Below the pieces are notes generated by a model. The model ran no database searches. It worked only from the letters and a program-made list of their open reading frames with translations, and was not told where the DNA came from. From Terrisporobacter petrolearius (GTDB lineage: Bacteria; Bacillota; Clostridia; Peptostreptococcales; Peptostreptococcaceae): a DNA stretch of 49,362 nucleotides. Positions 7,645 to 17,078 of this stretch are shown piece by piece (position 1 is the first letter of the stretch; each line of letters begins with the position of its first letter). The stretch is taken from the NCBI RefSeq assembly GCF_020748185.1, contig NZ_JAHZMO010000025.1, forward strand, positions 1 through 49,362. The letters run 5' to 3'. Position numbers and translations under genes: made by a program.

Positions 7645-8613
7645 ATGTTAAGAGATGTAAATACTAAAAAAGTAATGAAGAATGCTTATAGAATTACTAA
7701 ACAAAAATATGAAACTTCTCTAAGGGTTAGAATTCCTGGAGGATGTGTAGATCCAGAAAGTTTAATGATAGTTTCAAAAATAGCCAATGAGTTTGGTAAT
7801 GGACAAATTCATATTACAACTAGACAAGGTTTTGAAATCCTTGGTATCAAAATGGAAGATATGGAAGCAGTAAATAAAATAATTCAACCTGTTATAGAAA
7901 AAATGGATATTAATCAAGAAACAAAAGACTCAGGATATCCAGCAGCAGGAACTAGAAATATATGCGCATGTATAGGAAATAAAGTCTGTCCAAAGGCACA
8001 ATACAATACTACTGAATTTGCAAAAAAAATGGAAAAAGCAGTATTTCCAAACGATTTACATTTTAAAATTGCTTTTACAGGATGTCCAAATGATTGTATA
8101 AAAGCAAGAACTCATGACTTTGGAATAATAGGAATGACACTTCCTCTATATGATAAAAATAGATGTGTATCTTGTGGTGCTTGTGTAAAAAAATGTGAAA
8201 AACTTTCTACTGGTGCTCTTAAAATGGAAAACTATAAAATAGTAAGAGATCATGACAAATGTATAGGATGTGGAGAATGTACACTAAACTGCCCAACAAG
8301 TGCATGGACTAGAGATGAAAATAAATATTATAGACTAGCAATTATGGGTAGAACTGGTAAGAAAAATCCAAGACTTGCTGAAGATTTTTTAGTTTGGGCA
8401 GATGAAGAATCAATTATTAAAATAGTTCTTAATACTTATAAATATGTTAAAGAGTATATAGATAAAGATGCTCCAGGGGGCAAAGAGCATATAGGGTATA
8501 TAATTGATAGAACTGGATTTATGGAATATAAAAAATGGGCTTTAGAAGGTGTAGAGTTTGCAGACATAGTTAAAGTAAATAAAAATATTTATTGGAGTGG
8601 TATAAAATATTAA
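7645..8613 (+). CDS. asrC: Anaerobic sulfite reductase subunit C (siroheme catalytic subunit)
   Basis: AsrC is the catalytic subunit that reduces sulfite to sulfide by six electrons. The 322-residue protein carries the nitrite/sulfite reductase ferredoxin-like half domain (ITTRQGFEI, about residue 57), the siroheme/4Fe-4S ligand set CACIGNKVCPKA and GCPNDC (about 110-155), and an inserted two-cluster ferredoxin domain, CVSCGACVKKCE and CIGCGECTLNCP (about 174-220). This arrangement matches AsrC of Clostridium and Salmonella. GGGGGAG lies before the start. The downstream FNT channel is 19 bp away and likely co-transcribed, giving an exit route for the HS- product. Confidence 0.94.
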   Translation: MLRDVNTKKVMKNAYRITKQKYETSLRVRIPGGCVDPESLMIVSKIANEFGNGQIHITTRQGFEILGIKMEDMEAVNKIIQPVIEKMDINQETKDSGYPAAGTRNICACIGNKVCPKAQYNTTEFAKKMEKAVFPNDLHFKIAFTGCPNDCIKARTHDFGIIGMTLPLYDKNRCVSCGACVKKCEKLSTGALKMENYKIVRDHDKCIGCGECTLNCPTSAWTRDENKYYRLAIMGRTGKKNPRLAEDFLVWADEESIIKIVLNTYKYVKEYIDKDAPGGKEHIGYIIDRTGFMEYKKWALEGVEFADIVKVNKNIYWSGIKY

Positions 8614-8632
8614 AAATTCAGGAGGGTTTATT

Positions 8633-9418
8633 ATGCATAATGAAACAGTATTAAAATTAAGTAACTCAGCAAAAAATAAGATTAATTTATTAAATATTAG
8701 TAAATTAAAATATTTAGTGTCAGCAGCTTTTGCAGGGCTATATGTGGGACTTGGAATTATATTGATATTTACAGTAGGGGGATTATTAAGTGCAGCAAAC
8801 TCTCCTGGAACAAAAATCATAATGGGGTTGTCATTTGCAGTAGCCCTATGCTTAGTAATAATGACAGGAACAGAATTATTTACTGGAAATAACATGGTTA
8901 TGACTGTAGGAAGATTAAATAAAGGTGTCTCTACATGGGATTTGAGTAAAGTATGGTTATTCAGTTTTGTTGGGAATTTACTTGGGTCTATACTAGTTGC
9001 AGGATTTTTTGTTGGAACGGGTATTGTAAATGAAGGTCCCATAATGGAATTTTTTGCAACAACTTCCATAGCAAAAACGTCAGCATCTTTTATGGCATTA
9101 TTCTTTAGAGGTGTTCTTTGTAATATATTAGTTTGTGTAGCAGTTCTATGTTCTTTTAGAACTAACGACGATACAGCAAAAATACTTATGATATTCTTAT
9201 GTTTGTTTGCTTTTATAACTAGTGGATTTGAACATAGTGTTGCAAACATGACAATATTTTCTGTAGCTTTAATATCACCAGCTATTCAAGGGGCAACTTT
9301 AGTAGGAGCTGCTTACAACTTAGTTGCTGTAACTCTTGGAAATATAGTAGGAGGAGCATTAGTTATGGGACTTGGACTTTTTATAATGGGAAGTGAAGAT
9401 AAAAGTATAAGTCATTAG
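8633..9418 (+). CDS. Formate/nitrite transporter family protein, probable hydrosulfide channel
   Basis: This 261-residue FNT-family membrane channel has six predicted transmembrane helices and typical FNT blocks: SAAFAGLYVGLGIILIFTVGG, GTELFTGNNMVM, the central FRGVLCNILVCVAV and the last-helix NLVAVTLGNIVGGA. FNT proteins conduct formate, nitrite or HS-. The C. difficile hydrosulfide channel is encoded next to asrABC, and the same gene order here makes HS- export the best functional guess. The start follows GGAGGG. No clear terminator is visible after it; transcription may fade into 9419-9613. The selectivity call depends on context, not on residues I can verify. Confidence 0.85.
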   Translation: MHNETVLKLSNSAKNKINLLNISKLKYLVSAAFAGLYVGLGIILIFTVGGLLSAANSPGTKIIMGLSFAVALCLVIMTGTELFTGNNMVMTVGRLNKGVSTWDLSKVWLFSFVGNLLGSILVAGFFVGTGIVNEGPIMEFFATTSIAKTSASFMALFFRGVLCNILVCVAVLCSFRTNDDTAKILMIFLCLFAFITSGFEHSVANMTIFSVALISPAIQGATLVGAAYNLVAVTLGNIVGGALVMGLGLFIMGSEDKSISH

Positions 9419-9613
9419 TCCATAAAATAAATATAAAAAATACACTACCTAACCTAAGTATAGATTTGTTTTTCTCTAATAATGACTTATATCTGAAAAA
9501 TTTACCAAAATAATTATATAAAATAATTAATATGTCTAAATTGATGGTATTTTGTAGATACATGTATTAATATATATATTAGTTTAAAATATTTAAATGC
9601 TTAGGGGGGCTTT

Positions 9614-10825
9614 ATGAAAATTTATATAGCAAGGCAACCTATTTTTAATTGTGATAAATTACTATTTGGATATGAATTATTACATAGAAATAGTAATGAA
9701 AATAGATATGCAAACGTTGATGAAGATGAAGCTACAAGAGAGCTAACTTATAATGTTTTATCAGAATTTGACTTATATTCTTTGATTAAACAAAAACATG
9801 GATTTATAAACTTTAATAAAGAATCCTTAATGTCTGATATACCTTTACTTTTTAATTTTGAGAAGATTATAATTGAAATTTTAGAAAATACTGAAATGGA
9901 TGAAGAATTAATAGATAGAGTTGCTTTTCTTAAATATAAAAAATATAAATTAGCACTTGATGATTTTGTTGATGATGGAACTTATGATGCACTGTTACCT
10001 TATATAGACATTATAAAAGTTGAATATAGTCTACTTGATCCAGATAAAAGAAGAAATATAGCTAAGAAATACAAAAATAGTAAAAAACTTGTTGCAGAAA
10101 GAATAGAAACAGAGGATGATTATATAAATGCAATGAAAGATGGATATACTCTATTCCAAGGATATTATTTTAGTAAACCAATAATGATATCAAAAGACAG
10201 TCTTTGTATTGCATCATCATCATATTCACGACTATGGGAAGAAATATCAAAAGGAAATCCTGATTTTGATGCTTTAGAGGAAATAATAAAATTAGATGTG
10301 GGTTTGACTTATAAACTGTTGTCTTTGATGCATACATCTATATATTATAGAGGAACAGAGATTAATTCAGTAAAACAAGCTTTAGTACGTTTGGGAATTA
10401 CAGAAACCCAAAGATGGATAATGCTTTTGTTTTTACGCGATATGACAGGTGAAGATAATGATGAATTTGCAAAATCATCTTTATTTAGAGCAACATTCAT
10501 GGAAAAAATCATAACTAAATTAGATTATAACTATATGAGACATGATGCATATATGGCTGGATTATTATCTTTAATAGATAATATTTTAGAGGAAGATATA
10601 TTGTCAATTTTGGATTCTTTAGGACTATCTGAAATAATTAAAATGGCATTCATAAATAAAGAAGGAGTATTATACGATTCCTTAAAATGTGTAAAAGAAT
10701 ATGAATTAAGCAACTGGGATATAGTTGAGAAATTTAATGAAAATTATAACTTAGATAAAGAGACTATTTCGTCTATATATTTAGAGTCATTAAGATATGC
10801 GGATTCAATGTTTAGTAAGGTTTAA
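9614..10825 (+). CDS. EAL-HDOD domain signalling protein (YuxH-like)
   Basis: This 403-residue protein has an N-terminal EAL-like domain (about residues 1-200, starting IYIARQPIFN) and a C-terminal HDOD domain (about 205-400; ALEEIIKLDVGLTYKLL and VKQALVRLGITETQRW). The YuxH-type EAL domain begins ARQPIF and has FELLHR-like YELLHRN in place of the E-A-L motif. It probably does not hydrolyse c-di-GMP but may bind it or a partner. HDOD domains usually act in signalling complexes. A GGGGGG ribosome site precedes the start. It stands alone between the asr operon and a histidine kinase gene. Confidence 0.88.
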   Translation: MKIYIARQPIFNCDKLLFGYELLHRNSNENRYANVDEDEATRELTYNVLSEFDLYSLIKQKHGFINFNKESLMSDIPLLFNFEKIIIEILENTEMDEELIDRVAFLKYKKYKLALDDFVDDGTYDALLPYIDIIKVEYSLLDPDKRRNIAKKYKNSKKLVAERIETEDDYINAMKDGYTLFQGYYFSKPIMISKDSLCIASSSYSRLWEEISKGNPDFDALEEIIKLDVGLTYKLLSLMHTSIYYRGTEINSVKQALVRLGITETQRWIMLLFLRDMTGEDNDEFAKSSLFRATFMEKIITKLDYNYMRHDAYMAGLLSLIDNILEEDILSILDSLGLSEIIKMAFINKEGVLYDSLKCVKEYELSNWDIVEKFNENYNLDKETISSIYLESLRYADSMFSKV

Positions 10826-11088
10826 AAAATTTACAATTTGATAAAATATTAAGGTGATATTTTGAAGTATAAGTTATTTTGAGATATCCCTTTTTTATAT
10901 ACTTTTTTAAACTTATCAATACATATATATAGTATATAAGTATTATAATAAAAAAATACAAGATATTTACTGTTTTATATTTAACAAGTTTTGGATAAAT
11001 TCAAAAAGGTCGTAGATATTAAAGTCTTTTAAATCTATAATTAGTATTAAAGGGAAATTTTAAGATTATCTTATTTTGGAGGAATATT

Positions 11089-12825
11089 ATGGAGGAAATG
11101 AATTTATATAAAAATTTAAATGGTGTGAATACATTAAAATCTGATGAAAGTGTAAAGGGAACAATCAGTCATATATGTAAAGACATATTAGATAATACAA
11201 AAGCAGACGGCATATCCATATATATTTTCAATAAAAAAGAAAGTGCTTTAATTCCATACATAGAATTAGGAGATGATATAAAGTATAATAAAGTATTAAC
11301 TGAAACAAATATTGACATGGAAGAATTAGAAATTATAAAACAGAAAAGAACGCAATTACATCATAAAGATAGAGTTGAAAAGCTAATAAATAGAAAAAAG
11401 CATAAACACTATGAACTAGAAAAATCTTATAAAAACAATATTTTTAGTACATATAAACTTTCTGTGGATAATGAATTTATAGGAAGTTTACAAATTATTT
11501 ACAAGGAAGAAACAGTATATAACAATATACCTTATGACTATATGAATGGTGTTTGTAAATTGATTTCAATAATTTTAAGAAGTTGGTTATTAAATAAAGA
11601 GGTAATTTTAGAAAATCAAAAAAGAACAACAATAGAAAATGAACTTGATGAATATTTAGAAAAATCGACAGACTTAGTATGCATATATGATGAAGATAAA
11701 CGAATTATAAATCTAAGCTCTAGTTGGACTAAAATACTAGGTTGGACAAAAGAAGAATTATTAAATAAAGGGATATACGATTATGTGTATTTTGAAGATT
11801 TAAAAGGGTTAAGTGATATAAACAAATATCTATCAAAATTAAATGATAAAAAAGATAGAAAAACTGAAATTAAAACAAGATACTTATGTAAAAATGGGAC
11901 TTATAAATGGATTCATTGGTATATAGAATACTCGGAAAAAGTAAGAGGATACTTTGTTACAGGAAAAGATATTACAGAAAAAATAGTTGAGGAAGAAAGA
12001 CAAAAAAATCTTGAAGAAAGAATAAAGTTAGAAGGTATGAAATGTGATTTCTTTACAAATATGTCCCATGAGTTTAAGACTCCTTTAAATATTATTCTAG
12101 GAACGATGCAAGTTATGGAAAAGAGTACTGAAAATTATGGTGAAATACAAAAGGATGATTTATGCAGATATTTAAAAAATATAAAACAAAATTCCTATAG
12201 ACTTTTAAAGCTGGTAAATAATTTAACTGATATTAGTAAAATGGATATCGGCTATTATAATATCAGTTTGAGTAATAATAATATAGTAAATATAGTTGAG
12301 GATATATGTTTATCCGTAGTGGAGTATGCAAAAAATAAGGGTGTGGAAATAATATTTGATACAGAATGTGAAGAAATTGAAATGGCTTGTGATCCAGATG
12401 CCATAGAAAGGGTAGTATTAAATTTATTATCAAATGCTATTAAATATTCACTTAATGAAAATAGCAAAATACTTGTTAATATAAGTCATGATGAAGAGTT
12501 TGTTTTTGTAAGTATAAAAGATAATGGACAAGGAATACCAAAGGATAAACTAGATGTTATTTTTGATAGATTTGGGCAAGTAAATGTAGACATTAAAAGA
12601 AGATACGAAAGTAGCGGTATAGGCTTATACCTTGTTCGATCAATAATAAAACTACATGGTGGAAATATTAAAGTTGAAAGTGTAGAAAATGAAGGATCTA
12701 TTTTTACTTTTTTTCTTCCTAAAAATTTAAAAATTAATGATGAAACAAAAAATATTTCTTCTTTTGAAAAGAATAATTTAAGTATAGAAAAGTGCAAAAT
12801 TGAATTTTCTGATATATATAATTAA
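11089..12825 (+). CDS. Orphan PAS/GAF sensor histidine kinase
   Basis: This 578-residue cytosolic kinase has no obvious membrane segment. A GAF-like N-terminal domain (about residues 20-165; ILDNTKADGISIYIFNKKE) is followed by a PAS domain (about 190-300, ending with the GKDIT PAC signature), a HisKA domain with the phosphoacceptor in NMSHEFKTPL (His327) and an HATPase domain with the N box NLLSNAIKYS and the G1 box DNGQGIP. The C-terminal tail IEKCKIEFSDIYN is shared with the kinase at 17079-19475. No response regulator gene is adjacent. The start follows GGAGG. The next gene, for a DUF2207 protein, begins 77 bp downstream on the same strand. Confidence 0.9.
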   Translation: MEEMNLYKNLNGVNTLKSDESVKGTISHICKDILDNTKADGISIYIFNKKESALIPYIELGDDIKYNKVLTETNIDMEELEIIKQKRTQLHHKDRVEKLINRKKHKHYELEKSYKNNIFSTYKLSVDNEFIGSLQIIYKEETVYNNIPYDYMNGVCKLISIILRSWLLNKEVILENQKRTTIENELDEYLEKSTDLVCIYDEDKRIINLSSSWTKILGWTKEELLNKGIYDYVYFEDLKGLSDINKYLSKLNDKKDRKTEIKTRYLCKNGTYKWIHWYIEYSEKVRGYFVTGKDITEKIVEEERQKNLEERIKLEGMKCDFFTNMSHEFKTPLNIILGTMQVMEKSTENYGEIQKDDLCRYLKNIKQNSYRLLKLVNNLTDISKMDIGYYNISLSNNNIVNIVEDICLSVVEYAKNKGVEIIFDTECEEIEMACDPDAIERVVLNLLSNAIKYSLNENSKILVNISHDEEFVFVSIKDNGQGIPKDKLDVIFDRFGQVNVDIKRRYESSGIGLYLVRSIIKLHGGNIKVESVENEGSIFTFFLPKNLKINDETKNISSFEKNNLSIEKCKIEFSDIYN

Positions 12826-12902
12826 CACTTGATATGAACATATTTTCTTGGAGTGGTAAATATATATTGTATTTGGTAAGAGACAAAAAGGAGGATGGAT
12901 GA

Positions 12903-15299
12903 GTGGTAAGATTGAAGAAAATAGTGCTATTTTTAATTTTGATGGTCATATCAATTAACATATTTTTATTTAGTGCTTATGCAGAAGATGATGGTTACTA
13001 CATAAAAAAAATGGACGTAAATGTTGATGTAAATGACAAAAGAGAATTTAAAATAACAGAAACGATAGATGTGTATTTTAATGAAGAACGACATGGAATT
13101 ATTAGAAGCATACCTACATCTACAAGATTAGAAGATTACAATATAAAAGATGTATCTGTAGTAGGGGCACCATATGAAGTAGAAGATTCCTTTGATATGA
13201 AGATTAGAATAGGTGATGAAGATGAAACATTAAGTGGCGATAAAACTTACAAAATTACATATACCATAGAAAACTACAACGAGGAAAAACCAGAAGGTGA
13301 TTACATTTATTTCAATGTTTTGGGAGATCAATGGGACACGAGAATTGAAAATTTCACCTCTACAATAACTTATCCAAAGGAAGCTAATTTAGATAAAATA
13401 AATATTACTGATGGGGAATATGGCAGTAAAGATTCAAAAAACGTACAATATAAGGTGAAAAAAAATAAAATTTATATCAATTCAATAAATACTATAAAGC
13501 CTAATAATGCTATAACAGTAAATGCCATGTTAAATGAGGGTGCCTTTAAAAATGCTCCCATAAAACAATATCCATATACAATGGAACATCAATTCATAGA
13601 CATAAATATTACAGATGACAAAAAATATGAAATACAACGTGATTTCAAAATAAAAATAAATAAGAATTATTCGGGTGAAGAGAATCTTATGATTGATCTG
13701 TGTGACATAATAAAGGGTAAAAATTTTTATTTACTAGATATGAATGTAAATGATAAAAGTGTGTCTTACGATGAAAAACATGGAATTATAACTTTAGATA
13801 AAAGCAAAGATGAATATAACTTTAAAGTATCATATACAATTGAACCTAGGCTTAGTGATGATATTGTTTTTAATATAGTAGAAACAACTTTAGATGGAAA
13901 ATTAGAAAAACTGAAAGTAAATGTAAATTCTCCCTTTCTAATAAATAATGCAGTTGTGGATTTTAATGAAAAAGGAGCCAATTATGGTACTGATAGATTT
14001 AATTTAGAAAAAAATGATAATAATGTAATATTTACAAATAAAAATACTATATATGATGGGGAAGATGTAAAGCTAAGTCTTGATATAGATGAAAACTTAT
14101 TTGTAAGACCTTTGCCTGTATCTGCAAATGTTGTTAAGTTTACAACACCTGTTATATTACTTATTATTGTGTTTTTATATTTTAGATTTAAAGATAAAAA
14201 TCCTGTAACACCAGTGGTTCAATTTTATCCGCCTGGATCTATGAATAGTGCAGAAGTTGCCTATGGTTTCAATGAAAGTATTAGCAACTCACAAGTTACC
14301 TCATTATTATTTTATTGGGCCAGTGAAGGTTATATAAAAATAATTATGAAGGAAAATGACAAGTTTACTATTGAAAAATTAAAAGAAATAGGTATTAACC
14401 ATAAACCTTATGAAAAAAAATTATTTAATAGTTTATTTAAATATGGTGATGGTAAAAAAGTAACTGGTGATAAATTAAAAACTTATTTTGGAGAAGAAGT
14501 AAGTAAGGCAGTAAAAGGTGTTACAGAAGAATTTAAATATGAGAAAAAACTGAGAGATAGTGCTTCTAAAAAATCAGGGTTTATGTTAAGTATAATCTCT
14601 GCAATACCTCTAATATCATGTATGATGGTGGCTAGAGAAGTTGATCATGGATCCATAGCAGGAGGTATTATATTCAGCATCATATTATTAGTTGTACACT
14701 TTGTATTTTACTTGATTTTTTATCAATCATTAAAGAAAAGACATGGATTAATTAAGAAAAATAATAAAATTATTGGTGTAATTGTTATTAGCTGTATTTA
14801 TTTAATTGTAATAAGATTACCATTTTTATTTTCTGACTTAGATGAGTTTATAATAATGTTTAGTATAGTAGTATCATTAATTGGAAATATCTTAAGTAGT
14901 TGTGTTCCAAAACGAAGTGATTATGGTAAAGAATTACTAGGTGAAATAGTAGGATTTAGAAACTTTATGGAAGTAGCAGAAAAAGAAAGGTTGGAAGCTT
15001 TGCTAGAAGAGGATCCAGAATATTTTTATAATACACTTCCATATGCCCAGGTTCTTGGAGTAACTAAAAAGTGGACGGATAAGTTTAAGGATATTTCTAT
15101 GGAGCAACCATCTTACTATGATACTTATTATCCATTAAATAACTATATTGCTTTAAATATGTTTGTGAATAACTTAAATAAAGTAGAATCTACAGTAAGC
15201 CATACTATAGATACTTCTTCTGGTAGCTCAGGAGGAGGATTCGGAGGTGGCGGATTTAGTGGAGGGGGCTCTGGTGGTGGTGGAGGCTCAAGTTGGTAG
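12903..15299 (+). CDS. DUF2207 (YciQ-like) membrane protein with Gly-rich tail
   Basis: This 798-residue protein has a signal peptide (VLFLILMVISINIFLFSAYA), a large extracytoplasmic DUF2207 beta domain (about residues 27-410), a transmembrane segment (about 413-431), a cytoplasmic region, further hydrophobic segments (about 560-690) and the diagnostic C-terminal tail GGGFGGGGFSGGGSGGGG with SSW at the end. The start is the GTG at 12903, supported by AAGGAGG at 12888-12894; nearby ATGs are closed by stops. DUF2207 proteins are often encoded beside lemA, as here. They are thought to act in envelope biology, but their activity is unknown. Confidence 0.88.
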   Translation: MVRLKKIVLFLILMVISINIFLFSAYAEDDGYYIKKMDVNVDVNDKREFKITETIDVYFNEERHGIIRSIPTSTRLEDYNIKDVSVVGAPYEVEDSFDMKIRIGDEDETLSGDKTYKITYTIENYNEEKPEGDYIYFNVLGDQWDTRIENFTSTITYPKEANLDKINITDGEYGSKDSKNVQYKVKKNKIYINSINTIKPNNAITVNAMLNEGAFKNAPIKQYPYTMEHQFIDINITDDKKYEIQRDFKIKINKNYSGEENLMIDLCDIIKGKNFYLLDMNVNDKSVSYDEKHGIITLDKSKDEYNFKVSYTIEPRLSDDIVFNIVETTLDGKLEKLKVNVNSPFLINNAVVDFNEKGANYGTDRFNLEKNDNNVIFTNKNTIYDGEDVKLSLDIDENLFVRPLPVSANVVKFTTPVILLIIVFLYFRFKDKNPVTPVVQFYPPGSMNSAEVAYGFNESISNSQVTSLLFYWASEGYIKIIMKENDKFTIEKLKEIGINHKPYEKKLFNSLFKYGDGKKVTGDKLKTYFGEEVSKAVKGVTEEFKYEKKLRDSASKKSGFMLSIISAIPLISCMMVAREVDHGSIAGGIIFSIILLVVHFVFYLIFYQSLKKRHGLIKKNNKIIGVIVISCIYLIVIRLPFLFSDLDEFIIMFSIVVSLIGNILSSCVPKRSDYGKELLGEIVGFRNFMEVAEKERLEALLEEDPEYFYNTLPYAQVLGVTKKWTDKFKDISMEQPSYYDTYYPLNNYIALNMFVNNLNKVESTVSHTIDTSSGSSGGGFGGGGFSGGGSGGGGGSSW

Positions 15300-15341
15300 A
15301 ATTAAATAAATAAAAAAGTATAATAAAATGGAGGTGAAATA

Positions 15342-15890
15342 ATGACGTGGATTATTATATTAGTAATAGCAGCTGTTGCTGTAATATGGGGTGTTTCAAC
15401 GTACAATAAACTTGTATCACTTAGAGTGAATGTTAAAGAAGGATTTTCTACTATAGACGTATTCTTAAAGAAAAGATACGATCTTATACCTAATTTAGTA
15501 GAAACAGTAAAAGGATATGCATCTCATGAAAAAGAAACTTTGCAAAATGTAGTCCAGGCAAGAGGAAATGCTATTTCAAGTTCTCCCCAATATAAGGCAA
15601 AATATGAAGGAGAATTGTCAAATGCATTAAGTAGATTGTTAATGATTTCTGAAAACTATCCAGATTTAAAAGCTGATAATCAGTTTATTAACTTACAAAA
15701 GGAATTACAAAATATAGAATCAGAAATTGAAAAATCAAGACGATATTATAATGGAACAGTAAAGAATCTTAATAAAACTGTACAAAGTGTACCAAGTTGT
15801 GTAATTGCAAGTTTATTTAAATTTAAAGAAGAACCTTTCTTCGAATTGGAAAACAATGCAGAAAGAGAAAATATTAAGGTTAAATTCTAG
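15342..15890 (+). CDS. lemA: LemA family protein
   Basis: This 182-residue LemA protein has an N-terminal membrane anchor (residues 3-20, WIIILVIAAVAVIWGVS), then the characteristic YNKLVSLRVNVKEGFSTIDVFLKKRYDLIPNLVETVKGYASHE block and helical bundle ending in RRYYNGTVKNLN. The family is found in the envelope of many bacteria and is often paired with DUF2207/TPM proteins; its biochemical role is not settled. Here it lies 42 bp after the DUF2207 gene and has a GGAGGTGA ribosome site. The operon ends with the hairpin at 15940-15970. Confidence 0.92.
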   Translation: MTWIIILVIAAVAVIWGVSTYNKLVSLRVNVKEGFSTIDVFLKKRYDLIPNLVETVKGYASHEKETLQNVVQARGNAISSSPQYKAKYEGELSNALSRLLMISENYPDLKADNQFINLQKELQNIESEIEKSRRYYNGTVKNLNKTVQSVPSCVIASLFKFKEEPFFELENNAERENIKVKF

Positions 15891-15939
15891 ATTTAAAAAT
15901 AACAAAATCAATAAAATAAAATATTAATCATATAAAAAA

Positions 15940-15970
15940 GCCATTGGAAAATAAACCCAATGACTTTTTT
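15940..15970 (+). terminator. Rho-independent terminator after lemA
   Basis: The stem CATTGG (15942-15947) with CCAATG (15957-15962), with an outer G-C pair, is followed directly by TTTTTT (15965-15970). Terminates the DUF2207-lemA unit. Confidence 0.8.
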
Positions 15971-16274
15971 GTATGTTAGGAAATTGATAGCTGGAACTTA
16001 TTTAGAAAATATACAAATGTATTTTTGAGAAAGATCGTTGCCTGAAATTTCATAGGGCCCACCCAGTGACTTAAACGAAGGGAATTTTTTATGAACAATA
16101 AATAATTTAATAGCTTGATATAATGTGACTGTGTAAATAATTTTAAAATTTAATTTAAAAACTCTGTTTAAGGCAAAAGATGACGGGTATATATAAAATT
16201 GTAAGTAAGTATTAACATTTAAAATTGACTACTAAAATTGAGAGAATATAAATAAAAAACGGAGGAAATGAAAA
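15971..16274 (+). other. Non-coding region between lemA and rubrerythrin
   Basis: About 300 bases without a gene. The first half (about 15971-16090) is copy 2 of the dispersed repeat and its leader, which aligns to copy 3 from GTATGTTAGG onward. The second half is AT-rich and must hold the rubrerythrin promoter: TTGACT at 16225-16230 and TATAAA near 16247 are a candidate pair but leave a very short leader. I see no clear PerR box. Confidence 0.6.
16034..16090 (+). repeat. Dispersed intergenic repeat, copy 2
   Basis: The core matches copy 3 (38992-39048) at nearly every base: CGTTGCCTGAAATTTCATAG, then GCCCAC, CAGTG, CTTAA, CGAAG and GAATTTTTT. Similarity extends upstream through ATTTAGAAAATAT and AATGTATTTTTGA (about 15999-16028). 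The CCAC/GTGG hairpin is weakened here (CCACCCAGTGA). It begins about 65 bp after the lemA terminator. Confidence 0.8.
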
Positions 16275-16826
16275 ATGAAAAAATTTGTTTGTACAGTATG
16301 TGGTTATATATATGAAGGAGAAACTGTTCCAGAAATATGTCCAGTATGTAAAGTAGGATCTGATAAGTTTGAAGAAATGAAAGGTGAAAGAAACTGGGCT
16401 GATGAGCATAGAATAGGTGTAGCTCAAGGAGTAGATGAAGAGGTTGTTGAAGGCCTAAGAGCTAACTTTGTTGGAGAATGTACAGAAGTAGGAATGTACT
16501 TAGCTATGTCAAGACAAGCTGACAGGGAAGGACATCCAGAAGTTGCAGAAGCTTACAAAAGAATAGCTTTCGAAGAAGCAGAACATGCTGCTAAATTTGC
16601 TGAATTATTAGGTGAAGTAGTAGTTGCTGATACTAAGAAAAACTTAGAAGCTAGAGTTGAAGCAGAATACGGAGCTACTGAAGGAAAGTTAAAAATAGCC
16701 AAGAGAGCGAAAGAACTAGGATTAGATGCTATACATGATACAGTTCATGAAATGTGCAAAGATGAAGCTAGACATGGTAAAGCATTCTTAGGATTATTAG
16801 AAAGACATTTTGGAAAACAAGATTAA
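16275..16826 (+). CDS. rbr: Reverse rubrerythrin
   Basis: This 183-residue rubrerythrin has the reversed domain order, an N-terminal rubredoxin domain ([10 protein letters not shown] and CPVC, residues 7-35) followed by a ferritin-like di-iron domain (about 50-183) with helices carrying [25 protein letters not shown] and DEARHGKAF. Reverse rubrerythrins in clostridia reduce hydrogen peroxide and are strongly induced by oxygen. The start follows GGAGGAA. GC content is slightly higher than in neighbouring genes, consistent with high expression. The gene is monocistronic, ending in a long hairpin terminator. Confidence 0.93.
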   Translation: MKKFVCTVCGYIYEGETVPEICPVCKVGSDKFEEMKGERNWADEHRIGVAQGVDEEVVEGLRANFVGECTEVGMYLAMSRQADREGHPEVAEAYKRIAFEEAEHAAKFAELLGEVVVADTKKNLEARVEAEYGATEGKLKIAKRAKELGLDAIHDTVHEMCKDEARHGKAFLGLLERHFGKQD

Positions 16827-16842
16827 TATAAAAAAGTCTAAT

Positions 16843-16885
16843 AAAGGGATAGAAAACTATTATATGATAGTGTTCTATCCCTTTT
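16843..16885 (+). terminator. Rho-independent terminator after rubrerythrin
   Basis: A long hairpin: AAAGGGATAGAA (16843-16854) pairs with TTCTATCCCTTT (16873-16884), extended inward by ACTAT/ATAGT after one mismatch, with a T-rich 3' side. Confidence 0.9.
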
Positions 16886-17078
16886 ATTATGCAATTTAAT
16901 TTGGATTTTAATATATATGTAATAAATAATAATTTTAAAAATTAAAATTATTATTTATTAAAAAACTGGCAACATATGGTGTAACTTAACAAATGATATA
17001 AAACAATGTAGAAATATGTTAAAATATGAATTAATAATACAGAAATATTATTACTAATAAGGCAAGAGGGGATTAGAA

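Noticed and set aside
8542..9249. 235-residue minus-strand open frame
   Set aside because: It lies opposite the FNT channel gene, has low-complexity Asn/Thr/Pro composition from reverse-reading AT-rich membrane codons, no ribosome site and no family resemblance.
16130..16274. PerR box upstream of rubrerythrin
   Set aside because: AT-rich palindrome-like stretches (AATTTTAAAATT) occur, but none fits the PerR consensus well enough to report.
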